The translations under genes were made by a program, and so were the position numbers. DNA of 42,721 nucleotides from an uncultured Bacteroidota bacterium (GTDB taxonomy: Bacteria > Bacteroidota > Bacteroidia > Flavobacteriales > Flavobacteriaceae), in assembly GCA_902616905.1 (NCBI GenBank), contig CACMUP010000001.1:1-42721 (forward strand), read 5' to 3'. Every line of letters begins with the position of its first letter. Positions within the stretch are counted from its first letter, which is position 1. The notes beneath the pieces were generated by a model. It was not told where the DNA came from and did not search any database. It worked only from the letters and a program-made list of their open reading frames with translations. Shown piece after piece: positions 34,938 through 42,721 of the stretch.

Positions 34938-35654
34938 CTAATTAGCATCTAAGTGTCTAATTAGATTTAAAAAATCTTCTTTAGATCTGATTTTGATTTT
35001 ATTTAGGTTTTGATATTCTTTAATGCTTTCGCTGTAAATATTAAGTTTGCTTAACAAATCCTTTTTGTTTAATTTAATTTCCAATATTGAACCATTATTT
35101 ATTGAAAAATAATATTGAATTTTATCAGTGTAACGTGCTGGGAAAGACCTCTCTAAAGATGTACGAGCTTTAGTTGCTTCCATATATATCTTTTGTTTTC
35201 TTTCATATAAAGTTAGTATTTCTCCTTCATGTAAAATACTTAAATAACCAGTAATTGAAATTGAATTTTCTGGGGTAAACTCAACATATTTATACTTTTC
35301 ATTGTTTATCACGCATGAAACTTTATTGCTTTTAATAAGTACATTGTCTGAATCTGTAGAAAATGAATTTAGACTCAATTCCATCTCGTCATTTAAAGCA
35401 TTATATCTTAAATAAATCTTTTCATTTAAATCTTTTCCAAAATATTCGATTTCAGCTAATTCAAATGATACATTAAAATAAGGAGAGCCTACAATTTTAA
35501 AATTTTTGTTGCTTGGTTTTTTTACTTTGTTTTTTAAATCTTCAAACAGATCGTTTATTCTTGAATCTGACCTTACTCCGTTTGCACCAATAGATTGTGA
35601 AAAAATTGGTTGGTCAAAATTTATTATTAGCAGAATTATTATAAAGTATTTCAT
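34938..35654 (-). CDS. Secreted protein of unknown function
   Basis: 238 residues with a signal peptide ending IFSQ near residue 19. The mature part begins SIGANGVRSDSRINDLFEDL, a helical segment, then alternates short beta-strands (FKIVGSPYFNVSFELAEIEYFG, YLRYNALNDEMELSLN) with polar turns. It ends in a helical region (IYSESIKEYQNLNKIKIRSKEDFLNLIRHL). The C-terminal 'lysine-rich, then DFLNLI' layout recalls Bacteroidota periplasmic proteins of unknown role that report stored or surface material, but I cannot name a family. No lipobox cysteine follows the signal. It reads away from rpsL and sits 182 bases upstream of susC on the same strand; there is no clear link to either. Confidence 0.7.
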   Translation of the reverse strand: MKYFIIILLIINFDQPIFSQSIGANGVRSDSRINDLFEDLKNKVKKPSNKNFKIVGSPYFNVSFELAEIEYFGKDLNEKIYLRYNALNDEMELSLNSFSTDSDNVLIKSNKVSCVINNEKYKYVEFTPENSISITGYLSILHEGEILTLYERKQKIYMEATKARTSLERSFPARYTDKIQYYFSINNGSILEIKLNKKDLLSKLNIYSESIKEYQNLNKIKIRSKEDFLNLIRHLDAN

Positions 35655-35665
35655 TAAATTTCTAT

Positions 35666-35699
35666 CAAATTTAAATTATTTATTTTTTCATAAAATCAA
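35666..35699 (-). promoter_or_regulatory. Possible promoter of the unknown secreted protein gene
   Basis: Minus-strand TAAATTTG at 35673-35666 matches TAnnTTTG fully, with TTG at 35699-35697 (23-base spacing, slightly long). The transcript would begin only a few bases before the ATG at 35654. Confidence 0.35.
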
Positions 35700-35838
35700 C
35701 TATCTTAAATAAATAACCTTAAATTTTTTTAAATATAACTTAAAGTAGCATCGTAAGTGACAATATTAATTTTATGTTTAATTATTTAAAAATGCTAAAA
35801 AATTTCATATATAAAGGGTTTAATCACAAAAAAAATTC

Positions 35839-35866
35839 TACATTTGCACGCCCTTAAAATTGGGTG
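35839..35866 (+). promoter_or_regulatory. Predicted promoter and small leader hairpin of the ribosomal operon
   Basis: TACATTTG at 35839-35846 is a full match to TAnnTTTG, 36 bases before the rpsL ATG; upstream TTTA at 35819-35822 is a weak -33. Just after it, CGCCC (35849-35853) can pair with GGGTG (35862-35866) around an 8-base loop, so the message would begin with a small hairpin. The rest of the 227-base gap to the divergent gene is AT-rich with nothing else I recognise. Confidence 0.55.
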
Positions 35867-35881
35867 ATACTAAATATTTAT

Positions 35882-36256
35882 ATGCCAACTATTGCACAAT
35901 TAGTTCGTAAAGGAAGAGTCAGTATTACTAAGAAGAGTAAATCGGCTGCTTTGGATTCTTGTCCACAAAAGCGTGGTGTTTGTACACGTGTTTACACAAC
36001 AACACCAAAAAAACCTAACTCTGCAATGAGAAAAGTTGCAAGGGTTCGTTTAACTAACGGTAAAGAGGTAAACGCTTACATACCTGGTGAAGGACATAAC
36101 CTCCAAGAGCACTCGATAGTATTAGTAAGAGGTGGCCGAGTAAAAGATTTGCCAGGTGTTCGCTATCACATTGTTCGTGGAGCTTTAGATACTGCTGGAG
36201 TTGAGGGTCGTTTGCAGAGACGATCAAAATACGGTGCCAAAAAGCCTAAAAATTAA
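35882..36256 (+). CDS. rpsL: 30S ribosomal protein S12
   Basis: 124 residues from the ATG at 35882 ([11 protein letters not shown]); an in-frame start six codons upstream gives a non-conserved extension. S12 lies at the decoding centre. The conserved loops [10 protein letters not shown] and [12 protein letters not shown] are intact, with Lys43 and Lys88 (Met counted as 1) unchanged, that is, the form sensitive to streptomycin. It is the first gene of the joined str-S10 operon and follows the -7 element at 35839. Confidence 0.98.
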   Translation: MPTIAQLVRKGRVSITKKSKSAALDSCPQKRGVCTRVYTTTPKKPNSAMRKVARVRLTNGKEVNAYIPGEGHNLQEHSIVLVRGGRVKDLPGVRYHIVRGALDTAGVEGRLQRRSKYGAKKPKN

Positions 36257-36284
36257 TATAAAATTCTAAAGTATCAATTGAATC

Positions 36285-36761
36285 ATGAGAAAAAAACAAG
36301 CTAAAAAACGTCCCTTATTACCTGACCCGGTATATAATGACCAGCTAGTAACTAGATTTGTAAATAACCTAATGATGGATGGCAAAAAATCGGTAGCATT
36401 CAAAATATTTTACAATGCAATTGAAATAGTAGCAGATAAAAAACAGGATGAAGAAAAAACTGCTATTGAAATTTGGAAAGATGCCTTGTCGAATGTTATG
36501 CCTCATGTAGAGGTAAGGAGTAGAAGAGTTGGAGGTGCTACTTTTCAAATTCCAATGCAAATTCGGCCAGACAGAAAAGTCTCCCTTGCTATGAAGTGGC
36601 TTATAAGCTTTTCAAGAAAAAGAAATGAAAAGTCAATGTCATTAAGATTAGCCAATGAGATACTGGCTGCATCTAAAGAAGAGGGTGCTGCGGTAAAAAA
36701 ACGTCAAGACACCCACAAGATGGCAGAAGCTAACAGGGCATTTTCACATTTTAGAGTTTAA
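36285..36761 (+). CDS. rpsG: 30S ribosomal protein S7
   Basis: 158 residues, the Bacteroidota length. Recognisable parts are [57 protein letters not shown] and the C-terminal [13 protein letters not shown]7 starts assembly of the 30S head and contacts E-site tRNA. It follows rpsL by 28 bases and precedes fusA by 17, the usual str order. Confidence 0.98.
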   Translation: MRKKQAKKRPLLPDPVYNDQLVTRFVNNLMMDGKKSVAFKIFYNAIEIVADKKQDEEKTAIEIWKDALSNVMPHVEVRSRRVGGATFQIPMQIRPDRKVSLAMKWLISFSRKRNEKSMSLRLANEILAASKEEGAAVKKRQDTHKMAEANRAFSHFRV

Positions 36762-36778
36762 CTAGATATTTAGCTGGC

Positions 36779-38905
36779 ATGTCAAGAGACTTAAGATATA
36801 CAAGGAATATTGGAATAGCAGCTCACATTGATGCTGGAAAGACAACAACTACAGAACGTATTCTATTCTACACTGGAGTTAGCCACAAAATTGGTGAAGT
36901 TCATGATGGTGCAGCTACAATGGATTGGATGGAACAAGAACAAGAAAGGGGTATAACAATTACATCGGCAGCAACAACATGTACATGGAACTTTCCTCAA
37001 AATCAAGGAAAACCAGTACCTGAGTCCAAGCCCTACCATTTTAATATAATAGACACACCAGGCCACGTTGACTTCACGGTCGAAGTAAACCGATCCCTAC
37101 GCGTTCTTGATGGACTAGTTTTTTTATTTTCAGCTGTAGATGGTGTTGAGCCTCAATCTGAAACCAATTGGAGGCTTGCAGATAATTACAGAGTACCAAG
37201 AATAGGATTTGTAAATAAAATGGATCGTCAAGGAGCTAACTTTTTAAATGTAAGCAACCAAGTACGTGAAATGTTAAAATCTAATGCTGTTCCTATTGTA
37301 TTAAATATTGGTGAAGAAGAAGATTTTAGAGGTATTGTTGACTTAGTTACAAACAAAGCGATAGTTTGGCATGAAGAAAGATTTGGATCTACTTTTGATG
37401 AAGTATCTATCCCAGATGAAATGAAAGCAGATGTAGAAAAATATCGTGCTGAATTAATCGAAGCCGTTGCTGAATATGATGAAAATCTCCTTGAAAAGTT
37501 CTTTGAAGATCCTGATAGCATAAGTCCAGACGAAATTCATGCTGCGCTTAGAGATGCAACTCAAGACATGAGTATTATCCCTATGATTTGTGGCTCATCT
37601 TTTAAAAATAAAGGAGTACAATTTTTACTTGACGCAGTATGTCGCTATTTACCCTCTCCAGAAGATAAGGAAGCTATTGCGGGAACAAACCCTAATAACG
37701 GTGAAGAGATTTCTAGAAAACCTAAAGTTTCAGAGCCATTTTCCGCATTAGCATTTAAGATTGCTACTGATCCTTTTGTGGGAAGGTTGGCTTTTTTTAG
37801 AGCTTATTCTGGACGTTTAGATGCCGGTTCTTATGTTTTAAATAATCGCACTGGAAATAAAGAGCGTATTTCTAGAATTTATCAAATGCATTCAAATAAG
37901 CAAAATGCTATTGACTTTATAGAGGCTGGGGATATCGCAGCCGCAGTTGGTTTCAAGGATATTAAAACTGGGGATACACTTTCATTTGAGAAATCCCCGA
38001 TTATATTGGAAAGTATGGATTTTCCAGATCCTGTTATAGGTATTGCAGTTGAACCAAAAACAAAAGCCGATGTAGATAAGCTGGGCATGGCTTTGGGAAA
38101 GTTAGCAGAGGAGGACCCCACTTTTCAAGTAAAAACTGACGAGTCTTCAGGACAAACCATAATTTCTGGAATGGGAGAATTACATCTTGATATTATTGTT
38201 GACAGATTGAAACGTGAATTCAAAGTTGATGTTAACCAAGGAAAACCACAAGTCGAATATAAAGAAGCTCTCACTGGACTAGCAAAACACAGAGAAGTAT
38301 ACAAGAAACAAACTGGTGGTAGAGGTAAATTTGCTGACATTGTTTTCACAATGGAGCCCGGAGAAGAGGGGAAGCCAGGGTTAGAATTTATTAATTTGAT
38401 AAAGGGTGGTAATATTCCAAAAGAATATATACCATCTGTTGAAAAAGGTTTTAAAGATGCCATGACAAACGGACCTCTTGCTGGATTTGAGTTGGATTCG
38501 ATGAAAATAACTCTCGAAGATGGTTCTTTTCATCCAGTGGATTCGGATTCTCTTTCTTTTGAATTAGCCGCGAAACTCGGTTTTAAAGAATCTGCAAAAG
38601 CTTCACGACCTGTAATCATGGAACCTATTATGAAGCTTGAAGTCTTAACACCTGAAGAAAATATGGGCGATATTGTAGGTGATTTAAATCGTAGACGCGG
38701 TCAAGTAAATTCTATGGACGATCGTGCTGGATCTAAAGTAGTAAAAGCTGAAGTACCTTTATCTGAGATGTTTGGATATGTAACGGCTTTGAGAACTCTT
38801 TCATCAGGTAGAGCGACCTCAACTATGGAATTTTCTCATTATTCTGAAACACCTTCAAACATATCTGAAGGAGTTATATCAGAAGTAAACGGCAATAAAG
38901 AATAA
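36779..38905 (+). CDS. fusA: Elongation factor G
   Basis: 708 residues. This translational GTPase moves tRNAs and mRNA through the ribosome. The G motifs are complete: AHIDAGKT at 15-22, the switch I threonine in RGITI, DTPGH at 92-96 and NKMD at 146-149. Domain IV is shown by [14 protein letters not shown] and domain V by [18 protein letters not shown]. The internal insertion [18 protein letters not shown] after strand TCTW is a modest one, as in other Bacteroidota EF-G. rpsJ begins only 11 bases after its stop; no tuf gene stands between, unlike the str operon of Proteobacteria. Confidence 0.98.
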   Translation: MSRDLRYTRNIGIAAHIDAGKTTTTERILFYTGVSHKIGEVHDGAATMDWMEQEQERGITITSAATTCTWNFPQNQGKPVPESKPYHFNIIDTPGHVDFTVEVNRSLRVLDGLVFLFSAVDGVEPQSETNWRLADNYRVPRIGFVNKMDRQGANFLNVSNQVREMLKSNAVPIVLNIGEEEDFRGIVDLVTNKAIVWHEERFGSTFDEVSIPDEMKADVEKYRAELIEAVAEYDENLLEKFFEDPDSISPDEIHAALRDATQDMSIIPMICGSSFKNKGVQFLLDAVCRYLPSPEDKEAIAGTNPNNGEEISRKPKVSEPFSALAFKIATDPFVGRLAFFRAYSGRLDAGSYVLNNRTGNKERISRIYQMHSNKQNAIDFIEAGDIAAAVGFKDIKTGDTLSFEKSPIILESMDFPDPVIGIAVEPKTKADVDKLGMALGKLAEEDPTFQVKTDESSGQTIISGMGELHLDIIVDRLKREFKVDVNQGKPQVEYKEALTGLAKHREVYKKQTGGRGKFADIVFTMEPGEEGKPGLEFINLIKGGNIPKEYIPSVEKGFKDAMTNGPLAGFELDSMKITLEDGSFHPVDSDSLSFELAAKLGFKESAKASRPVIMEPIMKLEVLTPEENMGDIVGDLNRRRGQVNSMDDRAGSKVVKAEVPLSEMFGYVTALRTLSSGRATSTMEFSHYSETPSNISEGVISEVNGNKE

Positions 38906-38916
38906 ACTAAACCAAT

Positions 38917-39222
38917 ATGAGTCAAAAAATAAGAATCAAGCTAAAATCTTACGACTACAACCTAGTTGATAAGTCGGCTGATAAAATTGTTAAAACAGTA
39001 AAAACCACTGGTGCAGTTGTGACAGGTCCAATTCCACTGCCAACACACAAGAAAATTTTTACAGTTTTACGTTCACCTCACGTTAATAAAAAATCTCGTG
39101 AGCAATTTAAATTATCTTCTTATAAAAGATTACTTGATATATATAGTTCCTCTTCTAAAACAATTGATGCTTTGATGAAGTTAGAACTACCAAGCGGAGT
39201 AGAAGTTGAAATTAAAGTATGA
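38917..39222 (+). CDS. rpsJ: 30S ribosomal protein S10
   Basis: 101 residues, normal. The sequence shows [55 protein letters not shown] and [17 protein letters not shown]10 belongs to the 30S head and, in NusE form, to transcription antitermination complexes. It opens the S10 section of the fused operon, immediately after fusA. Confidence 0.98.
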   Translation: MSQKIRIKLKSYDYNLVDKSADKIVKTVKTTGAVVTGPIPLPTHKKIFTVLRSPHVNKKSREQFKLSSYKRLLDIYSSSSKTIDALMKLELPSGVEVEIKV

Positions 39223-39257
39223 TTTGTATTAAAAGGGTATAAAATAAAATTAAAATT

Positions 39258-39875
39258 ATGTCTGGGTTAATAGGGAAAAAAATCGGTATGACTAGTTTGT
39301 TTGACGAAAAAGGGAAAAACATTCCTTGCACAGTCATAGAAGCAGGTCCATGTGTAGTTACCCAAGTTAGAACAGATGAAGTTGATGGCTATGAAGCGCT
39401 GCAGCTTGGCTTTGAAGAAAAAACAGAAAAACATATATTAAAAGCAGAAGCTGGACACTTTAAAAAAGCAAATACAAAAGTTAAAAAGAAAGTTGTTGAA
39501 TTTCAAAATTTTGAAGAGGATTTAAAACTAGGAGATACAATAAATGTTGAACACTTTAAGGTAGGTGATTTCGTAGATGTATCTGGTACTTCAAAAGGAA
39601 AAGGATTTCAGGGTGTTGTTAAGAGACATGGATTTGCCGGTGTTGGACAGTCGACTCATGGTCAACACAACCGACTTCGTGCACCTGGATCTATAGGAGC
39701 TGCCTCTTACCCAGCGAGAGTATTTAAGGGCATGCGTATGGCAGGACAAACGGGAAATAACAAAGTTAAAGTGCTAAACCTGATGGTTATAAAGGTAATA
39801 CCAGAAAAAAATCTTTTAGTAATTAAAGGATGCGTTCCTGGCCATAAAAATTCTTATGTAATTATAGAGAAATAA
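39258..39875 (+). CDS. rplC: 50S ribosomal protein L3
   Basis: 205 residues. [17 protein letters not shown] at the start and [29 protein letters not shown], the extension reaching toward the peptidyl-transferase centre, identify L3; the GRRMAG-like [11 protein letters not shown] follows. L3 is an early 50S assembly protein. Its stop overlaps the rplD start by one base (TAATG). Confidence 0.98.
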   Translation: MSGLIGKKIGMTSLFDEKGKNIPCTVIEAGPCVVTQVRTDEVDGYEALQLGFEEKTEKHILKAEAGHFKKANTKVKKKVVEFQNFEEDLKLGDTINVEHFKVGDFVDVSGTSKGKGFQGVVKRHGFAGVGQSTHGQHNRLRAPGSIGAASYPARVFKGMRMAGQTGNNKVKVLNLMVIKVIPEKNLLVIKGCVPGHKNSYVIIEK

Positions 39876-40504
39876 TGGAGTTAAACGTAATAAACATAAA
39901 AGGCAAGCTAACCGGAAGAAAAATTAAGCTCAACAAAAATATTTTTGAAATCGAGCCTAATGATCACGCAATATATTTAGATGTAAAATCTTATTTGGCA
40001 AATCAGAGACAAGGAACCCATAAGTCAAAACAACGTTCCGAAATAAAAGGTAGTACAAGAAAAATAAAAAAACAAAAAGGCACTGGAACTGCAAGAGCTG
40101 GAAGTATAAAGAACCCATTGTTTAAAGGAGGAGGTAGAATCTTCGGACCTTCACCTAGAGATTACAGTCAAAAAGTTAACAAAAAAGTTAAACGTCTAGC
40201 TCGTAAATCAGCCTTAAGTATTAAAGCAAAGCAAAAATCAATTATTATTATTGAAGACTTTATCATGGATAAGCCCAAAACTAAAGATTATTTGAAAATT
40301 CTTCTTGCTCTTGGAGTTGCAGACAAAAAAAGTCTATTAGTCTTGGGTGAATTGAATAAAAACGTATATTTGTCCTCTCGTAATTTAAAAAATTCTAAGG
40401 TTGTAATTAATTCAGAATTAAATACTTATGGAATTTCAAATGCCAATAATTTGTTAATTTCAGAAGGAGCAATTACGGAACTTGAATCTCTTTTGAATCG
40501 CTAG
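39875..40504 (+). CDS. rplD: 50S ribosomal protein L4
   Basis: 209 residues. Marks of L4 are NQRQGTHKSKQRSEIKGSTRKIKKQKGTGTAR (given here in part: the exit-tunnel loop from about residue 44 to 80), GGGRIFGPSPRDY and KVKRLARKSAL. L4 lines the exit tunnel and in E. coli also represses the S10 operon; no S10-type leader is visible here because the section is joined to the str operon. It overlaps rplC by one base and is followed by rplW after 2 bases. Confidence 0.96.
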   Translation: MELNVINIKGKLTGRKIKLNKNIFEIEPNDHAIYLDVKSYLANQRQGTHKSKQRSEIKGSTRKIKKQKGTGTARAGSIKNPLFKGGGRIFGPSPRDYSQKVNKKVKRLARKSALSIKAKQKSIIIIEDFIMDKPKTKDYLKILLALGVADKKSLLVLGELNKNVYLSSRNLKNSKVVINSELNTYGISNANNLLISEGAITELESLLNR

Positions 40505-40506
40505 GT

Positions 40507-40797
40507 ATGAGTATTTTGATAAAACCAATTATTACAGAAAAAGCAACTTTAGGTAGTGAAACACTTAATACTTACACCTTTTTAGTTAGCACGAAAGCTA
40601 ATAAAATAGAAATTAAAAAGGCGGTTGAAACTTTTTATGGTGTTACAGTAGAGAAAGTTCGTACCCAAAATTATCACGCAGAGAGAAAAATGCGTTACAC
40701 AAAATCAGGAATTCAAAAAGGTAAAACAAATACCACTAAAAAAGCTATTGTTCATGTAGTTGAAGGCGAAACTATAGATTTTTACAGTAATATTTAA
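40507..40797 (+). CDS. rplW: 50S ribosomal protein L23
   Basis: 96 residues. IKPIITEKATLGSE, YTFLVSTKANKIEIKKAVETFYGVTVEKVRTQN and KKAIVHVVEGE are typical of L23, which sits at the tunnel exit and docks trigger factor and the signal recognition particle. The next gene, rplB, begins 9 bases later. Confidence 0.97.
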   Translation: MSILIKPIITEKATLGSETLNTYTFLVSTKANKIEIKKAVETFYGVTVEKVRTQNYHAERKMRYTKSGIQKGKTNTTKKAIVHVVEGETIDFYSNI

Positions 40798-40806
40798 TCA
40801 CATCGC

Positions 40807-41631
40807 ATGCCAGTTAAAAAATTAAAACCCATTACTCCAGCTCAGCGTTTTAGAATAGTAAACGGATTCGAAGATATTACTCATAGAAAACCTGAGAAAT
40901 CTCTTTTAGAACCAAAAAAGAGGACTGGTGGACGAAATAATAAAGGAAAAATGACGACTAGACATATTGGTGGAGGCCACAAAAAACGTTATAGAGTCAT
41001 CGATTTTAAAAGGGATAAATTCGATATATCAGCTGAGGTAAAATCTATAGAATATGACCCTAATAGAACTGCCTTTATTGCTTTGTTGGAATATAAAGAT
41101 GGAGAGAAAAGGTATATAATAGCTCCTAGTGGCCTGAAAATTGGTCAAAGTTTAATGTCAGGTCCTAAAGCATCCCCTGAAATTGGAAATGCTTTATATC
41201 TTTCAGATATACCGCTGGGGACTATAATATCAAATATAGAAATGAGTCCAAATAAGGGAGCTGCTATTGCGCGAAGTGCTGGATCTTTTGCACAACTAAT
41301 GGCTCGTGAAGGGAAATTTGCTACTATTAAACTGCCATCTGGGGAGTCAAGACTAATTCTAGTAACCTGTATGGCTGTTATAGGCGTAGTATCAAATTCG
41401 GATCACCAATTATTGGTCTCAGGTAAAGCTGGAAGATCAAGATGGTTGGGAAAAAGACCCCGAACAAGGCCTGTAGCGATGAACCCCGTAGACCACCCAA
41501 TGGGAGGTGGTGAAGGGCGTGCATCTGGAGGGCATCCAAGATCTAGAAATGGAATTCCTGCAAAGGGCTATCGGACAAGGTCAAAGACGAAATTTAGTAA
41601 TAAGTTTATTATTGAACGTAGAAAAAATTAG
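40807..41631 (+). CDS. rplB: 50S ribosomal protein L2
   Basis: 274 residues, full length. L2 is needed for subunit joining and peptidyl-transferase function. Diagnostic segments are [42 protein letters not shown] and the C-terminal [20 protein letters not shown], with the universally conserved histidine in GGGEG..GGHPRSR. It sits between rplW and rpsS in standard order. Confidence 0.98.
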   Translation: MPVKKLKPITPAQRFRIVNGFEDITHRKPEKSLLEPKKRTGGRNNKGKMTTRHIGGGHKKRYRVIDFKRDKFDISAEVKSIEYDPNRTAFIALLEYKDGEKRYIIAPSGLKIGQSLMSGPKASPEIGNALYLSDIPLGTIISNIEMSPNKGAAIARSAGSFAQLMAREGKFATIKLPSGESRLILVTCMAVIGVVSNSDHQLLVSGKAGRSRWLGKRPRTRPVAMNPVDHPMGGGEGRASGGHPRSRNGIPAKGYRTRSKTKFSNKFIIERRKN

Positions 41632-41640
41632 AATTATAAT

Positions 41641-41919
41641 ATGGCACGATCATTAAAAAAAGGACCATTCGTTCATCATAGTCTTGAAAAGAAAGTGATG
41701 AAAAACATTGAAGAAAACAAAAAATCAGTAATCAAAACCTGGTCAAGAGCCTCTCTAATAACACCTGATTTCGTAGGTCAAACAATAGGGGTTCATAATG
41801 GGAAAACTTTCATACCTGTTTATATTACGGAAAATATGGTTGGTCATAAATTAGGTGAATTTTCAATAACAAGGAATTTTCGTGGTCATTCTGGTTCAAA
41901 AAATAAAGGCAACAAATAA
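41641..41919 (+). CDS. rpsS: 30S ribosomal protein S19
   Basis: 92 residues. [62 protein letters not shown] and the RNFRGHSG end match S19, a 30S head protein near the A-site tRNA. It is 9 bases after rplB and 11 before rplV. Confidence 0.98.
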   Translation: MARSLKKGPFVHHSLEKKVMKNIEENKKSVIKTWSRASLITPDFVGQTIGVHNGKTFIPVYITENMVGHKLGEFSITRNFRGHSGSKNKGNK

Positions 41920-41930
41920 AATTAGTTACC

Positions 41931-42335
41931 ATGGGAAATAGAAAAAGAAAATCTGCATTATTATTCAAGGAGGACAAAAAGACAAAAGCTTTTGCCAAAC
42001 TCAATAATTGCCCAACTTCACCACGTAAAATGCGTTTGGTAGCTGATCAAGTGAGAGGTCAGTCAATTGAAAAAGCACTATCTATTTTAAAGTTTAGTCC
42101 AAAAGAAGCATCAAGAAAACTTGAAAAACTATTGTTATCCGCATTATCCAATTGGCAAACAAAAAATGAAAATGAAGATTTAGAAAAGGCAAATCTTTTT
42201 ATATCAGAAATAAGAGTAGACGGAGGTAACGTGCTTAAAAGATTAAGACCGGCTCCACAAGGTAGAGCTCACAGAATTCGTAAACGCTCAAATCATGTAA
42301 CATTGATTTTGGGATCTAACAATGCAGAAGCATAA
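41931..42335 (+). CDS. rplV: 50S ribosomal protein L22
   Basis: 134 residues. After a basic N-terminal extension of about 20 residues, the L22 core has [24 protein letters not shown] and the beta-hairpin loop [26 protein letters not shown] that lines the exit tunnel. It precedes rpsC by 2 bases. Confidence 0.97.
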   Translation: MGNRKRKSALLFKEDKKTKAFAKLNNCPTSPRKMRLVADQVRGQSIEKALSILKFSPKEASRKLEKLLLSALSNWQTKNENEDLEKANLFISEIRVDGGNVLKRLRPAPQGRAHRIRKRSNHVTLILGSNNAEA

Positions 42336-42337
42336 TT

Positions 42338-42721
42338 ATGGGACAAAAAACAAATCCAATAGGAAATCGTTTGGGAATCATCAGAGGTTGGGATTCTAAC
42401 TGGTATGGTGGAAGAAACTATGGCGATAAGATTGCTGAAGACAATAAAATTAGAAAGTATATTCATGCTCGACTTTCAAAAGCAAGTGTTTCAAACGTAA
42501 TAATTGAAAGAACCTTAAAAATTATTACTGTTACTATTACAACTGCAAGACCAGGAATAATTATAGGCAAAGCTGGTCAAGAAGTTGATAAGCTTAAGGA
42601 AGAGCTTCGCAAAATCACCTCAAAAGAAATACAAATAAATATTTTTGAAATTAAAAGACCAGAACTTGATGCTCAACTTGTTGGATCAAGTGTTGCAAGA
42701 CAAATTGAAAGTAGAATTTCA
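42338..42721 (+). CDS. rpsC: 30S ribosomal protein S3, 3' end cut by window
   Basis: The ATG at 42338 opens a frame of 128 codons running off the right edge. The translation begins [20 protein letters not shown], typical of S3, and includes the KH-domain motif [17 protein letters not shown] and then [16 protein letters not shown]3 helps form the mRNA entry tunnel. It continues the S10 operon order after rplV. Confidence 0.97.
   Translation, partial: MGQKTNPIGNRLGIIRGWDSNWYGGRNYGDKIAEDNKIRKYIHARLSKASVSNVIIERTLKIITVTITTARPGIIIGKAGQEVDKLKEELRKITSKEIQINIFEIKRPELDAQLVGSSVARQIESRIS

Noticed and set aside
1-42721. CRISPR array, prophage, insertion sequence or toxin-antitoxin pair
   Set aside because: I scanned gaps and frames and found no regularly spaced repeats, transposase, integrase or paired small genes; the window is ordinary chromosomal gene content.

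Overview
The window reads as a chromosomal segment from a member of the Bacteroidota, most likely a marine-type Flavobacteriaceae with a compact, AT-rich genome. The support is a SusC/SusD pair, a PorT-like type IX secretion protein, a lipidated BamA-like protein (TamL), the short Bacteroidota-type primary sigma factor, an AccD without zinc-ribbon cysteines, the gene order rpsL-rpsG-fusA-rpsJ with no tuf in between, and several -7 elements of the form TAnnTTTG. Intergenic gaps are short and none exceeds 300 bases. No insertion sequence, prophage, CRISPR array or integrase is visible.

Region by region: (1) Positions 3-7587, plus strand: a tight run of four genes, an alpha/beta hydrolase cut by the window edge, a large secreted Asp-box beta-propeller protein, an N-acyl-D-amino-acid-deacylase-like lipoprotein whose HxH metal motif is missing, and a secreted amidohydrolase. 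They look like an exported hydrolytic set, perhaps for peptides or acylated amino acids. (2) Positions 7723-12466, plus strand: tRNA-Arg(TCG), a 996-residue fusion of a small-molecule kinase, an M23 peptidase-like domain and a class-III aminotransferase or phospho-lyase, a 60-residue membrane protein, and an OmpA-family protein with calcium-binding TSP3 repeats. (3) Positions 12467-21214, minus strand: housekeeping genes in the order tamL, fba, accD, rpsO, pnp, rpoD, rpe. Structured leaders lie at the rpsO and pnp starts, and a strong terminator follows rpoD. (4) Positions 21252-27375: an rRNA methyltransferase facing porT-menG, then the potassium uptake pair trkA-trkH, then rlmB. Between trkH and rlmB lies a decayed remnant of rarA (mgsA). 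It keeps about 26 N-terminal and about 54 C-terminal codons, has lost the whole ATPase core, and carries two in-frame stops. (5) Positions 27480-34755: an arylsulfotransferase-like lipoprotein meets, across a shared terminator, a minus-strand susC-susD-lipoprotein operon. (6) Positions 34938-35654: an unrecognised secreted protein. (7) Positions 35882-42721, plus strand: the joined str and S10 ribosomal operon, running off the right edge inside rpsC.

The genes most worth a second look are the rarA remnant, the three-domain fusion enzyme, the deacylase paralogue with a rebuilt metal site, and the start-codon-occluding RNA structures in front of rpsO and pnp. I do not see a clearly new multi-gene defence or mobile system here. 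The most unusual biology is in individual genes and in gene decay.
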